A stretch of 64,000 nt of DNA from CF-46 sp042408445 (GTDB lineage: Bacteria > Chloroflexota > Limnocylindria > Limnocylindrales > CSP1-4), in contig JBHORC010000019.1 of NCBI GenBank assembly GCA_042408445.1, positions 14,092 to 78,091 of the forward strand. The letters are read 5' to 3'. Of the stretch, positions 1-8,385 are shown in pieces. The notes below the pieces were generated by a model, which did no database searches, was not told the origin of the DNA, and saw only the letters and a list, made by a program, of their open reading frames with translations. How positions within the stretch are numbered: the first letter of the stretch is position 1; each line of letters opens with the position of its first letter. The position numbers and the translations under genes are program-made.

Positions 1-582
1 CGGCAGGATGACGAGCTGGATCAGGTCGAAGTCCTGCCACGTCCGCATGAACGACGTCGCCGCCATGCCGAGCGCCCCGAACCCGAACCCGATGAGCAAT
101 GCGGCGGGAACGGCCAGGACGACTGCCGGCGACACGATCAGGCCGAGCACGGCCATGACGATCAGAAAGGCGCCGGCGTAGATCCCGCCACGGATGAGCG
201 ACCAGGTCAGCTCGCCGACCGCGACGTCGCCGGGCGACAACGGTGTCGACAGGATCGAATCGAAGGTCTTGTTGTACTTGAGCTTGAAGAAGAAGTTGAA
301 CGTGCCTTCGGCGATCGCGCCGTTCATCGCTGCGCTCGCGAGCAGCGCCGGCGCGACGAAGAGCTGGTACGAGATCGGCTGGCCGCCGGGGCCCGTCACG
401 GACCCGACGAGCGCACCCAGCCCGAAGCCGATCGAGCCGAGGTAGAACAGCGGCTCGAAGAACCCGGACAGGATCACGATCCAGCCGTGGCGATAGACGT
501 AGATGTTCCGCTCGACGAGAAAGCGCGCCCGCCGGCTGCCGAGCGTCAGGAGGCCGGTCAGGGGCAGCGACGACGCGGTCAT
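1..582 (-). CDS. ABC-2 type transporter permease (3' part missing)
   Basis: The reverse-strand reading frame is open from the ATG at 582 to the window edge (194 codons, no stop), so the C-terminus lies outside. The N-terminal segment reads like drug/polysaccharide exporter permeases: a basic start, the segment NIYVYRHGW, a first hydrophobic span near residues 34-55, then GGQPISYQLFVAPALLASA. The first base triplet overlaps the stop of the upstream permease (ATGA), so the two are translationally coupled. Together with the ATPase gene at 1369-2316 they would form one heteromeric exporter of the NodIJ/DrrAB type. The substrate cannot be told from sequence. Confidence 0.85.
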   Translation of the reverse strand, partial: MTASSLPLTGLLTLGSRRARFLVERNIYVYRHGWIVILSGFFEPLFYLGSIGFGLGALVGSVTGPGGQPISYQLFVAPALLASAAMNGAIAEGTFNFFFKLKYNKTFDSILSTPLSPGDVAVGELTWSLIRGGIYAGAFLIVMAVLGLIVSPAVVLAVPAALLIGFGFGALGMAATSFMRTWQDFDLIQLVILP

Positions 583-1364
583 CCGCGCACCAGCCGATCC
601 TCGACGGTCCGGAACGCCCAGATCGCGCCCGCCACGGCGATCACCGCGAGCACCGCGACGTGGACGATCGCCAGTCCCGGGTTCGCCGCCGCGGTTCCGA
701 GCGCGAGTCCGCGGCTCAGCTCGACGCCGTGCCACAGCGGCGAGAGCCAGGCGATCGGCTGGATCGCCGCCGGCAGGTTCGAGATCGGGAAGAACGTCCC
801 GGAGAACAGGAACAGCGGTGTGATCCCGAAACGGAACACCGCGTTGAACTTCTCCGGTGTTCGCTGGGTCGCCGCGAACGCCGCGATCGGCGTCGCGAAC
901 GCCAGTCCGGTGAGGACCGCGGCCGGGATCGCGAGCAGGATCAACGGCGACGCCGCCGCGCCGAACAGCGTCATGACGATCGTGAAGATCGCGGCAATCG
1001 ACGCGAGCCGGATCGCGATCCAGGCGAGGTTCCCCAGGACGATGTCGCGCGGCCGGATCGGCGTCGCGTACATCGCGTGGAAGACCTTCTGCCACTGCAG
1101 CCCGGACATGATCGGGAACGTCGACTCGAAGGCCGCTGCCTGCATCGCCGTGGCCGCCAGGAGACCCGGCGCGAGGAACTGCAGATAGCTCAGCCCGCCG
1201 AGCGCCTGGGACGCCGTCCCGGACCGGTCGACGTAGGTCCCCAGCCCGATCCCCATCGAGGCGAGGAACAGCACCGGGTTCAGGAACGACGAGAAGATCG
1301 ACGCCCGGAACGTTCGCCGGTACTGCATCGCGCGAAGCTCGACGACGCGCGTGAGCAGGGCCAT
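579..1364 (-). CDS. ABC-2 type transporter permease, NodJ/DrrB-like
   Basis: 261 residues with about six hydrophobic segments. The order (FLNPVLFLASMGIGLGTYV near residues 28-46, then LSYLQFLAPGLLAATAMQ) is typical of ABC-2 permeases such as NodJ. The gene starts four bases after the ATPase stop and ends in an ATGA overlap with the next permease, so all three are one operon. The two permeases resemble each other (both carry a GGxxxYxxFxAPxLLA-type segment), which suggests an old duplication and a heterodimeric channel. The family exports drugs, lipids or polysaccharides; the cargo here is unknown. Confidence 0.9.
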   Translation of the reverse strand: MALLTRVVELRAMQYRRTFRASIFSSFLNPVLFLASMGIGLGTYVDRSGTASQALGGLSYLQFLAPGLLAATAMQAAAFESTFPIMSGLQWQKVFHAMYATPIRPRDIVLGNLAWIAIRLASIAAIFTIVMTLFGAAASPLILLAIPAAVLTGLAFATPIAAFAATQRTPEKFNAVFRFGITPLFLFSGTFFPISNLPAAIQPIAWLSPLWHGVELSRGLALGTAAANPGLAIVHVAVLAVIAVAGAIWAFRTVEDRLVRG

Positions 1365-1368
1365 CGCG

Positions 1369-2316
1369 CTACTCGATCAGCGAGCGGCCCGTGAGCCGCA
1401 GGAAGACGTCCTCGAGGCTGGACCGCCGGACGAGGACCGTCTCGGGGCGGAGGCCGCGCGAATGGGCCGCCGCGACCGCCGCCTCGCCATCGTCGGCATA
1501 GAGCAGCACCCGGTCGGGAAGCAGCTCGATCCGCTCGGCGAGGCCCTCGAGCTGGCCGTCGAGCGTCTCCTGGACGCCGACCGGGAAGCGCAGCTCCGTG
1601 ACCTCCCGCGTCGAGTACTGGCGGATCAGCTCGAGCGGCGAACCCTCCGCGACGATCTTCGCCTTGTCCATCACGACGAGCCGGTCGCAGAGCTGCTCGG
1701 CCTCGTCCATGTAGTGGGTCGTCAGGACAAGCGTCACCCCACGCTGCTTCAGGCGGTAGAGGCGGTCCCAGAGGAGGTGCCGCGCCTGCGGGTCGAGGCC
1801 CGTGGTCGGCTCGTCGAGGAGCAGCAGGTCCGGCTCGTTGATCAGCGCCCGCGCGATCGTCAGCCGCCGCTTCATCCCGCCGGACAGCGGCTCGACGGCA
1901 TCGTTCGCCCGCTCCGTCAGCTGGGCGAAATCCAGCAGCTCGTCGGCGCGTCGCCGGCACTCCGCTCGCGAGAGGCCGAAGTACCGACCGTAGATCACGA
2001 GGTTCTCGCGGACGGTCAGCTCCGTGTCGAGGGTGTCCTGCTGCGGGACGACGCCGATCCGGCTCCGGATCTGCGGCCCCTCGGTCTGCGGGTCACGACC
2101 CAGGACGCTCAACGTGCCGTCCGTGATCGGCGACACGCAGCCGATCATCCGCATCGTCGAGGTCTTGCCGGCGCCGTTCGGCCCGAGGAATCCGAAGGAT
2201 TCGCCCGGCGCGACGTCGAAGTCGACCGCGTCGACGGCGGTGAACGACCCGAACCGCTTGGTCAGCCCGCGGGCGCGGATCAGGGGCGAATCGGAAGAGA
2301 GATCAGGCTCGGGCAT
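1369..2316 (-). CDS. ABC transporter ATP-binding protein, DrrA/NodI-like
   Basis: 315 residues. Walker A is GPNGAGKTS at residues 45-53, the Q-loop follows in VVPQQDTL, the signature is LSGGMKRRL, Walker B is LLLLDEPT, and the H-loop lies in TLVLTTHYMDEA. After the ATPase core there is a C-terminal extension of about 90 residues, as in DrrA-type subunits. It is the first gene of a three-gene exporter operon with two permeases downstream. No Shine-Dalgarno is visible before the ATG at 2316. A TACCAT hexamer (reverse strand, 2330-2335) sits nine bases upstream, so a very short leader is possible. Confidence 0.93.
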   Translation of the reverse strand: MPEPDLSSDSPLIRARGLTKRFGSFTAVDAVDFDVAPGESFGFLGPNGAGKTSTMRMIGCVSPITDGTLSVLGRDPQTEGPQIRSRIGVVPQQDTLDTELTVRENLVIYGRYFGLSRAECRRRADELLDFAQLTERANDAVEPLSGGMKRRLTIARALINEPDLLLLDEPTTGLDPQARHLLWDRLYRLKQRGVTLVLTTHYMDEAEQLCDRLVVMDKAKIVAEGSPLELIRQYSTREVTELRFPVGVQETLDGQLEGLAERIELLPDRVLLYADDGEAAVAAAHSRGLRPETVLVRRSSLEDVFLRLTGRSLIE

Positions 2317-2390
2317 TGGGGACGGGATGGTACCCGAGGTGCCCGTCAGGAGCTGTCAGGATCCCCGGAATCGTCCCTTGCAGCCACGGA

Positions 2391-3032
2391 TCATCGGTCG
2401 TCGCCGTCCCGCCCGGTGCCGCGATGTGCGGCGTCAGGGAGCGTCTCGTAGTGGACGACCTCGAACCCGGTCAGCCGGACGGAGTTCCTCGTCGCGATCG
2501 GCCGTCGCATGTTGCCGCCGGTCGCCTCCTCGATCGCCGACCAGCCCGTCCACGCGGAGACCGTCACGAAGGTGTTCGGCGGGTCCGCGCCGAGGGCAAA
2601 GGCGACCAGGCCGTCGTTCACCATGGCGTCGGCGAGCATCCCGGACCGGGCATCCGCGACGTAGCCGTCGAGCTCCCCGGCCTCGACGCGGCCACAGAAG
2701 ACCCGCAGGATCCTCGCCGGCTCCGGCCGCTCGAACCGGGCATGGACCGCGAGATCGAGGGTCTGCTCGCTGGCGATCGGGATCGCGACACCAACCGTGG
2801 ACGCGATCGATCCGAGGAGCTGCGACTCCGTCGACGACGGCGCCCCGGTCCAGGTCGACGCGATCACGCGGCGACGGTCCTCACGGCTGCCCTGCCGGCC
2901 GATCCAGGCGTCGAGGACGTCCGGGTCCGCGAGCAGGGCGGGCACGCACACCTCGCGAAGTGCAGCATCGACGGCGGACTCGTTGCCGTCCGGAGCGAAC
3001 GACACGATGCGCAGAAATCGGGCGATGGGCAC
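2391..3032 (-). CDS. hypothetical protein, possible dimeric alpha/beta-barrel (ABM-like) fold
   Basis: 213 residues from a GTG at 3032. This start is preferred over an ATG at 3101 because GAGGGAG lies five to six bases before it. I recognise no family with confidence. The protein opens with PIARFLRIVSFAP and contains two similar halves: one around ALLADPDVLDAWIGRQ and one around GMLADAMVNDGLVAFALG, followed by VTVSAWTGWSAIEEATGG. That pattern resembles tandem antibiotic-biosynthesis-monooxygenase-like domains that bind small molecules or haem. No signal peptide or membrane segment is seen. It is followed by the exporter operon on the same strand but separated by 75 bases. Confidence 0.7.
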   Translation of the reverse strand: MPIARFLRIVSFAPDGNESAVDAALREVCVPALLADPDVLDAWIGRQGSREDRRRVIASTWTGAPSSTESQLLGSIASTVGVAIPIASEQTLDLAVHARFERPEPARILRVFCGRVEAGELDGYVADARSGMLADAMVNDGLVAFALGADPPNTFVTVSAWTGWSAIEEATGGNMRRPIATRNSVRLTGFEVVHYETLPDAAHRGTGRDGDDR

Positions 3033-3136
3033 GGCTCCCTCGCGCGGCGGCTGGGGCGGCGAGCGCCGCGCCATTCTGCCGGTCCGCCCGGACGACGGCA
3101 ACGGTCGCGCTGCGGTTCGGCGCGCTACGGATGCGC

Positions 3137-3165
3137 TTGCCCGGCAAGGCGTTACGTGCTACCGT
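3137..3165 (+). promoter_or_regulatory. sigma70-type promoter for the PPOX-like gene pair
   Basis: TTGCCC (3137-3142), a 17-base spacer and TACCGT (3160-3165). The predicted transcript starts near 3172 and leaves about 30 bases of leader with AAGGAG at 3189-3194 before the ATG at 3202. Hexamers match the style of other promoters in this window (TTGNNN with TA-C-T -10 boxes). Confidence 0.55.
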
Positions 3166-3201
3166 GCAGTAGCAGATACGGCACGGACAAGGAGCCCCGC
3201 A

Positions 3202-3684
3202 ATGGCCACGCTTCCCGAACCGGTCGAGCGCCTCCTGGACGCGGCGCTCGTCGGCGAGCTCACGGTCGTGGATGACCGCGGTCGTCCCGTCACCTACCCG
3301 CTCATTCCCCTCTACGACGGCGAGCGGATCTATCTCACGTCGTCGACGCTCTTCTCCCGAAAGCTCGAGCACATCCGGGCGAACCCGCGGGTCGCGCTCT
3401 CGATCACGGACCCGATCGCGGTCGGCGGCCGGCAGGATCGGGCGACGATCCAGGGCGATGCAAGGGTCATCGACGAGGATCCCCACGGCGGCTGGGAGCG
3501 GCTGCTCCCGATCTGGGAGCGCAAGGAGCCCTCGATCGTGCTGTTCCTGAAGGCGCGGGTCGCCCTGCCGCTGTTCTTCGAGCGGGCCCTGATCGAGATC
3601 ACGCCACGACGCGCGGCGTGGTGGGTCGGCGGTGACGCGAGCGTCGCCCCCGACGTCACGACCGTCGGTCAGGCGGCTGCGTGA
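3202..3684 (+). CDS. pyridoxamine 5'-phosphate oxidase family (FMN/F420-binding split barrel) protein
   Basis: 160 residues from the ATG at 3202, chosen because AAGGAG ends seven bases upstream; the reading frame is open further 5' but without such a site. The segment ELTVVDDRGRPVTYPLIPLYDGERIYLTSS is the usual first strand pair of the split-barrel fold, and the later FSRKLEHIRANPRVALSITD is typical of PPOX-class oxidoreductases that use FMN, F420 or haem. The substrate is not predictable. Its stop overlaps the start of the next gene (TGATG), whose N-terminus appears to carry a second split-barrel-like domain, so the two products probably act together. Confidence 0.85.
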   Translation: MATLPEPVERLLDAALVGELTVVDDRGRPVTYPLIPLYDGERIYLTSSTLFSRKLEHIRANPRVALSITDPIAVGGRQDRATIQGDARVIDEDPHGGWERLLPIWERKEPSIVLFLKARVALPLFFERALIEITPRRAAWWVGGDASVAPDVTTVGQAAA

Positions 3685-5099
3685 TGAGCACGACGACGAC
3701 CCCTGCGTCCAACGATCGCGTCCCGGGCCTGACGGCGCGGAGCGGCCTCGAGAAGCTTGCGACCTACCCCTTCGTCGTCCTGACCTGGGTCGAGCCCGAC
3801 GGCTACCCGATGAGCGTCGCGGTCGAGGCGGAGATCGACGCGACTGCCGGCACGGCGACGATTGCCCTCCCCGCCGGCCTGACGGTCCGCACGAACGACG
3901 AGCTGAGCCTCACCGGCTCGCACATCCGACCGCAGCCCGGCTACGGCTACGACGAGCGGCGCCATGTCACCGTCTGGGGCCGCGCGGCCGTGGACGGCGA
4001 CCGGCTCGTGATCGTCGCCGCGCGGGCGTGGGGCTGGGACGAGGCCGAGGTCCCGTTCTTCGAGTACTCGGAGCGGTCGATCGGCCAGTCGCGGCGCTAC
4101 TTCGATGCCCTCTCGGCGGAGCGCGGCACGCCGGTCAAGCCGCGTCTCGCGGCGGGCTGGCTCGCGCTTCGGACGACGAGACTCCCGTTCCTCACGGCGA
4201 CGATCGTGCCGGTCGTCCTGGGGATCGCGATCGCCGCCCGGCAGGGCACGTTCGACGTGCTCACCGCCGTCCTCACGGTCGTCGGCGCCTCGTTTGTCCA
4301 GCTCGGGCTGAACGTCGCGAACGATGTCTTCGACACCGTCCAGGGCGCGGACGACGCCAACGTGACGCCGACCCAGTTCAGCGGCGGCTCGCGGGTCATC
4401 CAGTACGGCCTCGTCTCGCTCCGCCGGATGGCCGGCCTCGCGGCGCTGTTCTACGGTCTCGCCGGAGTCGTCGGGCTCCTCCTGCTTGCCCTTCGCGGCT
4501 CGCCCGCGCTGCTCGCGATCGGCATCGTCGGGTTCATCGTCTCGATCGGCTACACCGCGCCGCCGCTCAAGCTCGTGTACCGCGGTCTCGGGGAGATCGC
4601 CGTCGCGGTCGGCTTCGGGCCGTTGATGCTCGTTGGCGCCTACGTCGTCCAGACGCGCGGCACGGTGTCGTGGGAGCCCGTGATCGCCTCGCTGCCGATC
4701 GCGCTGCTGGTCGCGCTGATCCTTTACGTGAACGAGATCCCGGATCGGCGCGGTGACGCGCGAGCCGGCAAGCGGACGCTCCCGGTCCGTCTCTCCAAGG
4801 AGACCGTGATCGCGGGCTACCGGATCGCAGCCGTCGCCGCGTACGTGATCCTCGTCGCGGGCGTGGTCGTCGGGCTCCTGCCGATCCCGACGCTCCTGGC
4901 CCTGCTCACGATCCCGCTCGCAATGCAGGTCTCCCGTGGCCTCGAACCGAACTACGACAACCCGTACGGGCTGATGGCGGTCATGGGCGTCAACGTGAAG
5001 CTCCACCTGTACGCCGGGCTGCTCGTGCTGGCCGGCTACGCCGTCGTCCTGGGACTCGCCGCCGTGGCGCCGTCCGTCCGGCTGTTCGTCGGGGGCTGA
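3684..5099 (+). CDS. fusion of PPOX-like N-domain with UbiA/MenA-type prenyltransferase
   Basis: 471 residues, ATG at 3684 overlapping the previous stop (a GTG one codon earlier is also possible). Residues ~1-150 are soluble and resemble a split-barrel domain (YPFVVLTWVEPDGYPMSVAV). Residues ~160-471 are a membrane prenyltransferase with about eight spans. The first Asp-rich motif is NVANDVFDTVQGADDAN and the second is NEIPDRRGDARAGKRTLPV, closest in my recollection to MenA (1,4-dihydroxy-2-naphthoate prenyltransferase). UbiA enzymes attach a polyprenyl chain to an aromatic ring at the membrane. The aromatic acceptor here is unknown, and other UbiA members (haem O or digeranylgeranyl lipid synthases) cannot be excluded. 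The fusion is unusual. Confidence 0.85.
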   Translation: MSTTTTPASNDRVPGLTARSGLEKLATYPFVVLTWVEPDGYPMSVAVEAEIDATAGTATIALPAGLTVRTNDELSLTGSHIRPQPGYGYDERRHVTVWGRAAVDGDRLVIVAARAWGWDEAEVPFFEYSERSIGQSRRYFDALSAERGTPVKPRLAAGWLALRTTRLPFLTATIVPVVLGIAIAARQGTFDVLTAVLTVVGASFVQLGLNVANDVFDTVQGADDANVTPTQFSGGSRVIQYGLVSLRRMAGLAALFYGLAGVVGLLLLALRGSPALLAIGIVGFIVSIGYTAPPLKLVYRGLGEIAVAVGFGPLMLVGAYVVQTRGTVSWEPVIASLPIALLVALILYVNEIPDRRGDARAGKRTLPVRLSKETVIAGYRIAAVAAYVILVAGVVVGLLPIPTLLALLTIPLAMQVSRGLEPNYDNPYGLMAVMGVNVKLHLYAGLLVLAGYAVVLGLAAVAPSVRLFVGG

Positions 5100-5174
5100 G
5101 ACCTGCGGCAAGCGAGCGGCGGAGGGCCGGCGCCGACCGAGGGGCTGACCGGCGACCGGCGAGCGCTGGCCGGC

Positions 5175-6188
5175 TCAGCCGGCGGGGCTGAACATCTCGC
5201 CCATCGTGTTCGCCGAGCACGCGCTGGCGAGACACGGCAGGCCGAGCCCGGTCTCGATCGTCCGGAGCAGCGAGTAGTGGGTGTGGGCCGTGTCCGTTTG
5301 CGAACCGGCCTTCACGTTCGGGCCCAGGACGAGCGTCCGGATCTCGTTCCGGCGGGCGGTGTCGTCCGACTCGTCGAAGGTGACGTACAGGACGCCGTTG
5401 CCGCCCGCCTGGAACGCGGGTGAATCGAGGATCTTCGGGGCGAACCCCTTGAACCACGCATCGCCGTCGGCGGTCGGGCAGTCATGCATGGTGTGGCACA
5501 TGTTCGGGACGACCCAGATGAAGTCGGCGGCGTCCGGCGCGAACTGGCTCAGCGGCTGGATGTTCGCGCAGCGAGCCGGCGACGAGCTGATGTCGGTGAA
5601 GCTGATCGCTGGATTGTGCTTCCGGGCGTAGAGCCCCTCGCCGTCCGGGCCCCCGGTCGCGGTCGCCCCCGCGAAGCACGGGGTCGCGGGCAGATTCTCG
5701 GCATAGACGCGCCAGGTCAGACCGGCGGCCTCGATCTGGTCGGCAAGCGTCGGCGCGGTCACGTTGTGGACCTCGTCGTCGACAACCCCCTGTGGCGAGC
5801 CGCTGAACAGGGCCAGGTAGTTCGGCTGTGACGGATGGGCGATCGCCTGATAGTCGGTCGAGAGTGCTCCCTTCGGAATGAGGCTGGTGAGATAGGGCGC
5901 GCTGGCGGAGCCCAGCACGTCGAGCTCGCTCTTGTTCTCGAACATCACGACGATGACGGGCTTCGTCGGACGAACGGGGACCACCGAGCCGGCGGGGATC
6001 GTCTCGAGCTTCGTGTAGTGGCGGAAGCGCTCGTAGACGGTGAGACCGACCATCCCGGCGATCAGCGCAACGGCGACAAGCGCCGCGACGAGGATGACCG
6101 TGTGGCGGCGATCCCAATGGGCCGGGAGCCGCGAGCGGAGTCGGCCGGCGAGCGCCGGATGCGGGATGGACGAGAGCGGGGAGACCAT
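5175..6188 (-). CDS. membrane-anchored phosphoesterase (acid phosphatase / phospholipase C-like family)
   Basis: 337 residues. After a basic N-terminus (residues ~1-29) there is one membrane span (VILVAALVAVALIAGMVGLT), which places the catalytic domain outside. Motifs of the PF04185 phosphoesterase family are visible: VVMFENKS (metal ligands and catalytic region), HPSQPNYLALFSG, PNMCHTMHD and YVTFDESDD. Family members hydrolyse phosphate mono- or diesters, including phospholipids. Four or more cysteines in the domain (PCFAG, ARCAN, NMCHTMHDC, PCLASAC) could form disulphides, which fits an extracellular location. It stands alone and converges with the prenyltransferase gene. Confidence 0.88.
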   Translation of the reverse strand: MVSPLSSIPHPALAGRLRSRLPAHWDRRHTVILVAALVAVALIAGMVGLTVYERFRHYTKLETIPAGSVVPVRPTKPVIVVMFENKSELDVLGSASAPYLTSLIPKGALSTDYQAIAHPSQPNYLALFSGSPQGVVDDEVHNVTAPTLADQIEAAGLTWRVYAENLPATPCFAGATATGGPDGEGLYARKHNPAISFTDISSSPARCANIQPLSQFAPDAADFIWVVPNMCHTMHDCPTADGDAWFKGFAPKILDSPAFQAGGNGVLYVTFDESDDTARRNEIRTLVLGPNVKAGSQTDTAHTHYSLLRTIETGLGLPCLASACSANTMGEMFSPAG

Positions 6189-6296
6189 CGGGACGAAGTA
6201 TCACCGAAGTCCCGGAATTGCCCGTCGGCCGCGTCGCGCCCGGTGGTGTCGGCGGCGTTGCGGGCCGGGCCAGAGTCGGCTCAGCGGGGAATCGAA

Positions 6297-6328
6297 GCGC
6301 CCGGCCGGGCTGGAGCCCGGCCGGGCGC
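6297..6328 (-). terminator. dnaK terminator hairpin
   Basis: A perfect 14-bp inverted repeat (6297-6310 with 6315-6328) around a 4-base loop, starting 22 bases past the dnaK stop. There is no strong U-run after it on the minus strand, so termination may be Rho-assisted, or the hairpin may protect the mRNA 3' end. Confidence 0.75.
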
Positions 6329-6349
6329 GCTGCTCTCGCGGAGACGAGA

Positions 6350-8314
6350 TCAGACTTCCTTGAACTCACCCTCGACGGTGTCACCGTCCGACGACCCGCC
6401 GCCGGCCCGGGCACCGGCCGGCTCGCCGCTGCCCGCCTCGCTCGCGCCGTCACCCGACTCGGGGCCGGCGCCGTCGGACGAGCCGTTGGACCCGGCCTCG
6501 GCCGCGGACGCCTGGTAGGCCGCCGTCGACACGCGCTGGAGCGTTTCGGCGAGGGCCGTCGCACCGGCGTTGATCGCGTCGATGTCCGAGCCCTTCAGCG
6601 CGTCACGCAGTGACGACACCTGGTTCTCCACCGTGGCCTTGTCCTCGGACGACACCTTGTCGCCGAGATCCTTGATCGTTCGCTCCGCCTGGTAGGTCAG
6701 CTGCTCCGCCTGGTTGCGGACCTCGACCTCCTCGCGTCGCTTGCGATCCTCGTCGGCATGGTCGGACGCCTCTCGGACCATCTTGTCGACGTCGTCCTTC
6801 GAGAGCATCGACGATGCGGTGATCCGGACCTGCTGCTCCTTCGACGTCGCCCGGTCCTTCGCCTTGACGTCGAGGATGCCGTTCGCGTCGATGTCGAACG
6901 TGACCTCGATCTGGGGCACCCCACGCGGCGCCGGCGGGATCCCGTCGAGGATGAACCGGCCGAGCGTCTTGTTGTCCGCGGCGAACTCGCGCTCGCCCTG
7001 GAGGACGTGGATCTCGACCTGGCCCTGGTTGTCCGACGCGGTCGAGAAGACCTGCGACTTGGACGTCGGGATGGTCGTGTTCCGGTCGATCAGCTTCGTC
7101 ATCACGCCACCGAGCGTCTCGATGCCGAGCGACAGCGGCGTGACGTCGAGCAGGAGGACGTCCTTGACGTCGCCCGCGAGGACGCCGGCCTGGATCGCGG
7201 CGCCGATGCCGACGACCTCGTCCGGGTTCACGCCCTTGTGGGGCTCCTTGCCGTTGAACATCGCCTTGACCGCCTCGACGACGGCCGGCATCCGGGTCAT
7301 GCCACCGACGAGGATCACCTCGTCGACGTCACCGGCCTTGAGCCCGGCGTCCTTCAGGGCCGCCTCGACGGGCTTGCGGGTCTTGTCGATCAGGTCGCGG
7401 ACGAGGTCCTCGAGCTTCGCTCGCGACAGCGTCACGACGAGGTGCTTCGGCCCGGTGGCGTCGGCGGTGATGTAGGGCAGGTTGATCTCGGTCGAGGAGG
7501 TCGAGCTGAGCTCGATCTTCGCCTTCTCGGCGGCCTCCTTCAGGCGCTGCAGCGCCTGGGGATCCTTGGCAAGGTCGATCCCCTGATCCTTCTTGAACTC
7601 CGCCAGCAGCCATTCGATGACGCGCTGGTCGAAGTCGTCGCCGCCCAGGTGCGTGTCGCCGTTCGTCGCCTTGACCTCGAAGACGCCCTCACCGAGCTCG
7701 AGGATCGAGATGTCGAACGTGCCGCCGCCCAGGTCGTACACGGCGATCTTCTCGTCGTGCTTCTTGTCCAGGCCGTAGGCGAGCGCCGACGCGGTCGGCT
7801 CGTTGATGATCCGCCGGACCTCGAGACCCGCGATCCGCCCCGCGTCCTTGGTCGCCTGGCGCTGGGTGTCGTCGAAGTAGGCCGGGACCGTGATCACCGC
7901 CTCGGTGATCTTCTCGCCGAGATACGCCTCGGCGTCGGTCTTCAGCTTCTGGAGGATCATCGCGCTGATCTCCGGCGGGGTGTAGGTCTTGTCCGAGACC
8001 TTCACGACGACGCCGTCGCTCTTCGCGTCCTTCTCGACGGTGTAGCTGACGAGCTCCTTCGCCCGCTTCGTCTCCGGGTCGTCCCAGCGACGGCCCATGA
8101 AGCGCTTGATCGAATAGATCGTGTTCCCGGGGTTCGTGACGGCCTGGCGCTTGGCCAGCTGGCCGACGAGCCGCTCCCCGGTCTTCGTGAAGGCAACGAC
8201 CGACGGCACCGTCCGGCCGCCTTCGGCCGAGGCGATGACGGTCGGCTCGCCGCCCTCCATGACGGCGACAACGCTGTTCGTCGTGCCGAGGTCGATGCCG
8301 ATGATCTTGGCCAT
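6350..8314 (-). CDS. dnaK: molecular chaperone DnaK (Hsp70)
   Basis: 654 residues, full length. The ATPase domain opens with IGIDLGTTNS, has DLGGGTFDIS (phosphate-2 loop) and VILVGGMTRMPAVV (adenosine motif). The substrate-binding domain follows from about residue 385, and the C-terminal tail is Gly/Ser/Ala-rich and ends EGEFKEV, the usual EEVD-like bacterial end. DnaK binds exposed hydrophobic peptides in an ATP cycle driven by GrpE and a J-protein. AGGAGAG lies eight bases before the ATG. It is the last gene of hrcA-grpE-dnaK, 71 bases after grpE, and is followed at once by a hairpin. No dnaJ follows, so its co-chaperone must be encoded elsewhere. Confidence 0.98.
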   Translation of the reverse strand: MAKIIGIDLGTTNSVVAVMEGGEPTVIASAEGGRTVPSVVAFTKTGERLVGQLAKRQAVTNPGNTIYSIKRFMGRRWDDPETKRAKELVSYTVEKDAKSDGVVVKVSDKTYTPPEISAMILQKLKTDAEAYLGEKITEAVITVPAYFDDTQRQATKDAGRIAGLEVRRIINEPTASALAYGLDKKHDEKIAVYDLGGGTFDISILELGEGVFEVKATNGDTHLGGDDFDQRVIEWLLAEFKKDQGIDLAKDPQALQRLKEAAEKAKIELSSTSSTEINLPYITADATGPKHLVVTLSRAKLEDLVRDLIDKTRKPVEAALKDAGLKAGDVDEVILVGGMTRMPAVVEAVKAMFNGKEPHKGVNPDEVVGIGAAIQAGVLAGDVKDVLLLDVTPLSLGIETLGGVMTKLIDRNTTIPTSKSQVFSTASDNQGQVEIHVLQGEREFAADNKTLGRFILDGIPPAPRGVPQIEVTFDIDANGILDVKAKDRATSKEQQVRITASSMLSKDDVDKMVREASDHADEDRKRREEVEVRNQAEQLTYQAERTIKDLGDKVSSEDKATVENQVSSLRDALKGSDIDAINAGATALAETLQRVSTAAYQASAAEAGSNGSSDGAGPESGDGASEAGSGEPAGARAGGGSSDGDTVEGEFKEV

Positions 8315-8385
8315 CGTGAGTGCTCTCTCCTGTTCCTGTTCTGGTGCTGCTGCTGGTTGTCGGGGGGATGTGCTGTATGTGGTCG

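Noticed and set aside
1308..1315. GAACGTTC as a third SOS box
   Set aside because: The half-sites have no 4-base gap, and it lies inside the permease coding region far from a promoter.
5169..5183. GCCGGC-TCA-GCCGGC hairpin at the end of the phosphoesterase gene as a terminator
   Set aside because: The stem is only six pairs and overlaps the stop codon, with no U-run; such palindromes are frequent in this GC-rich DNA.
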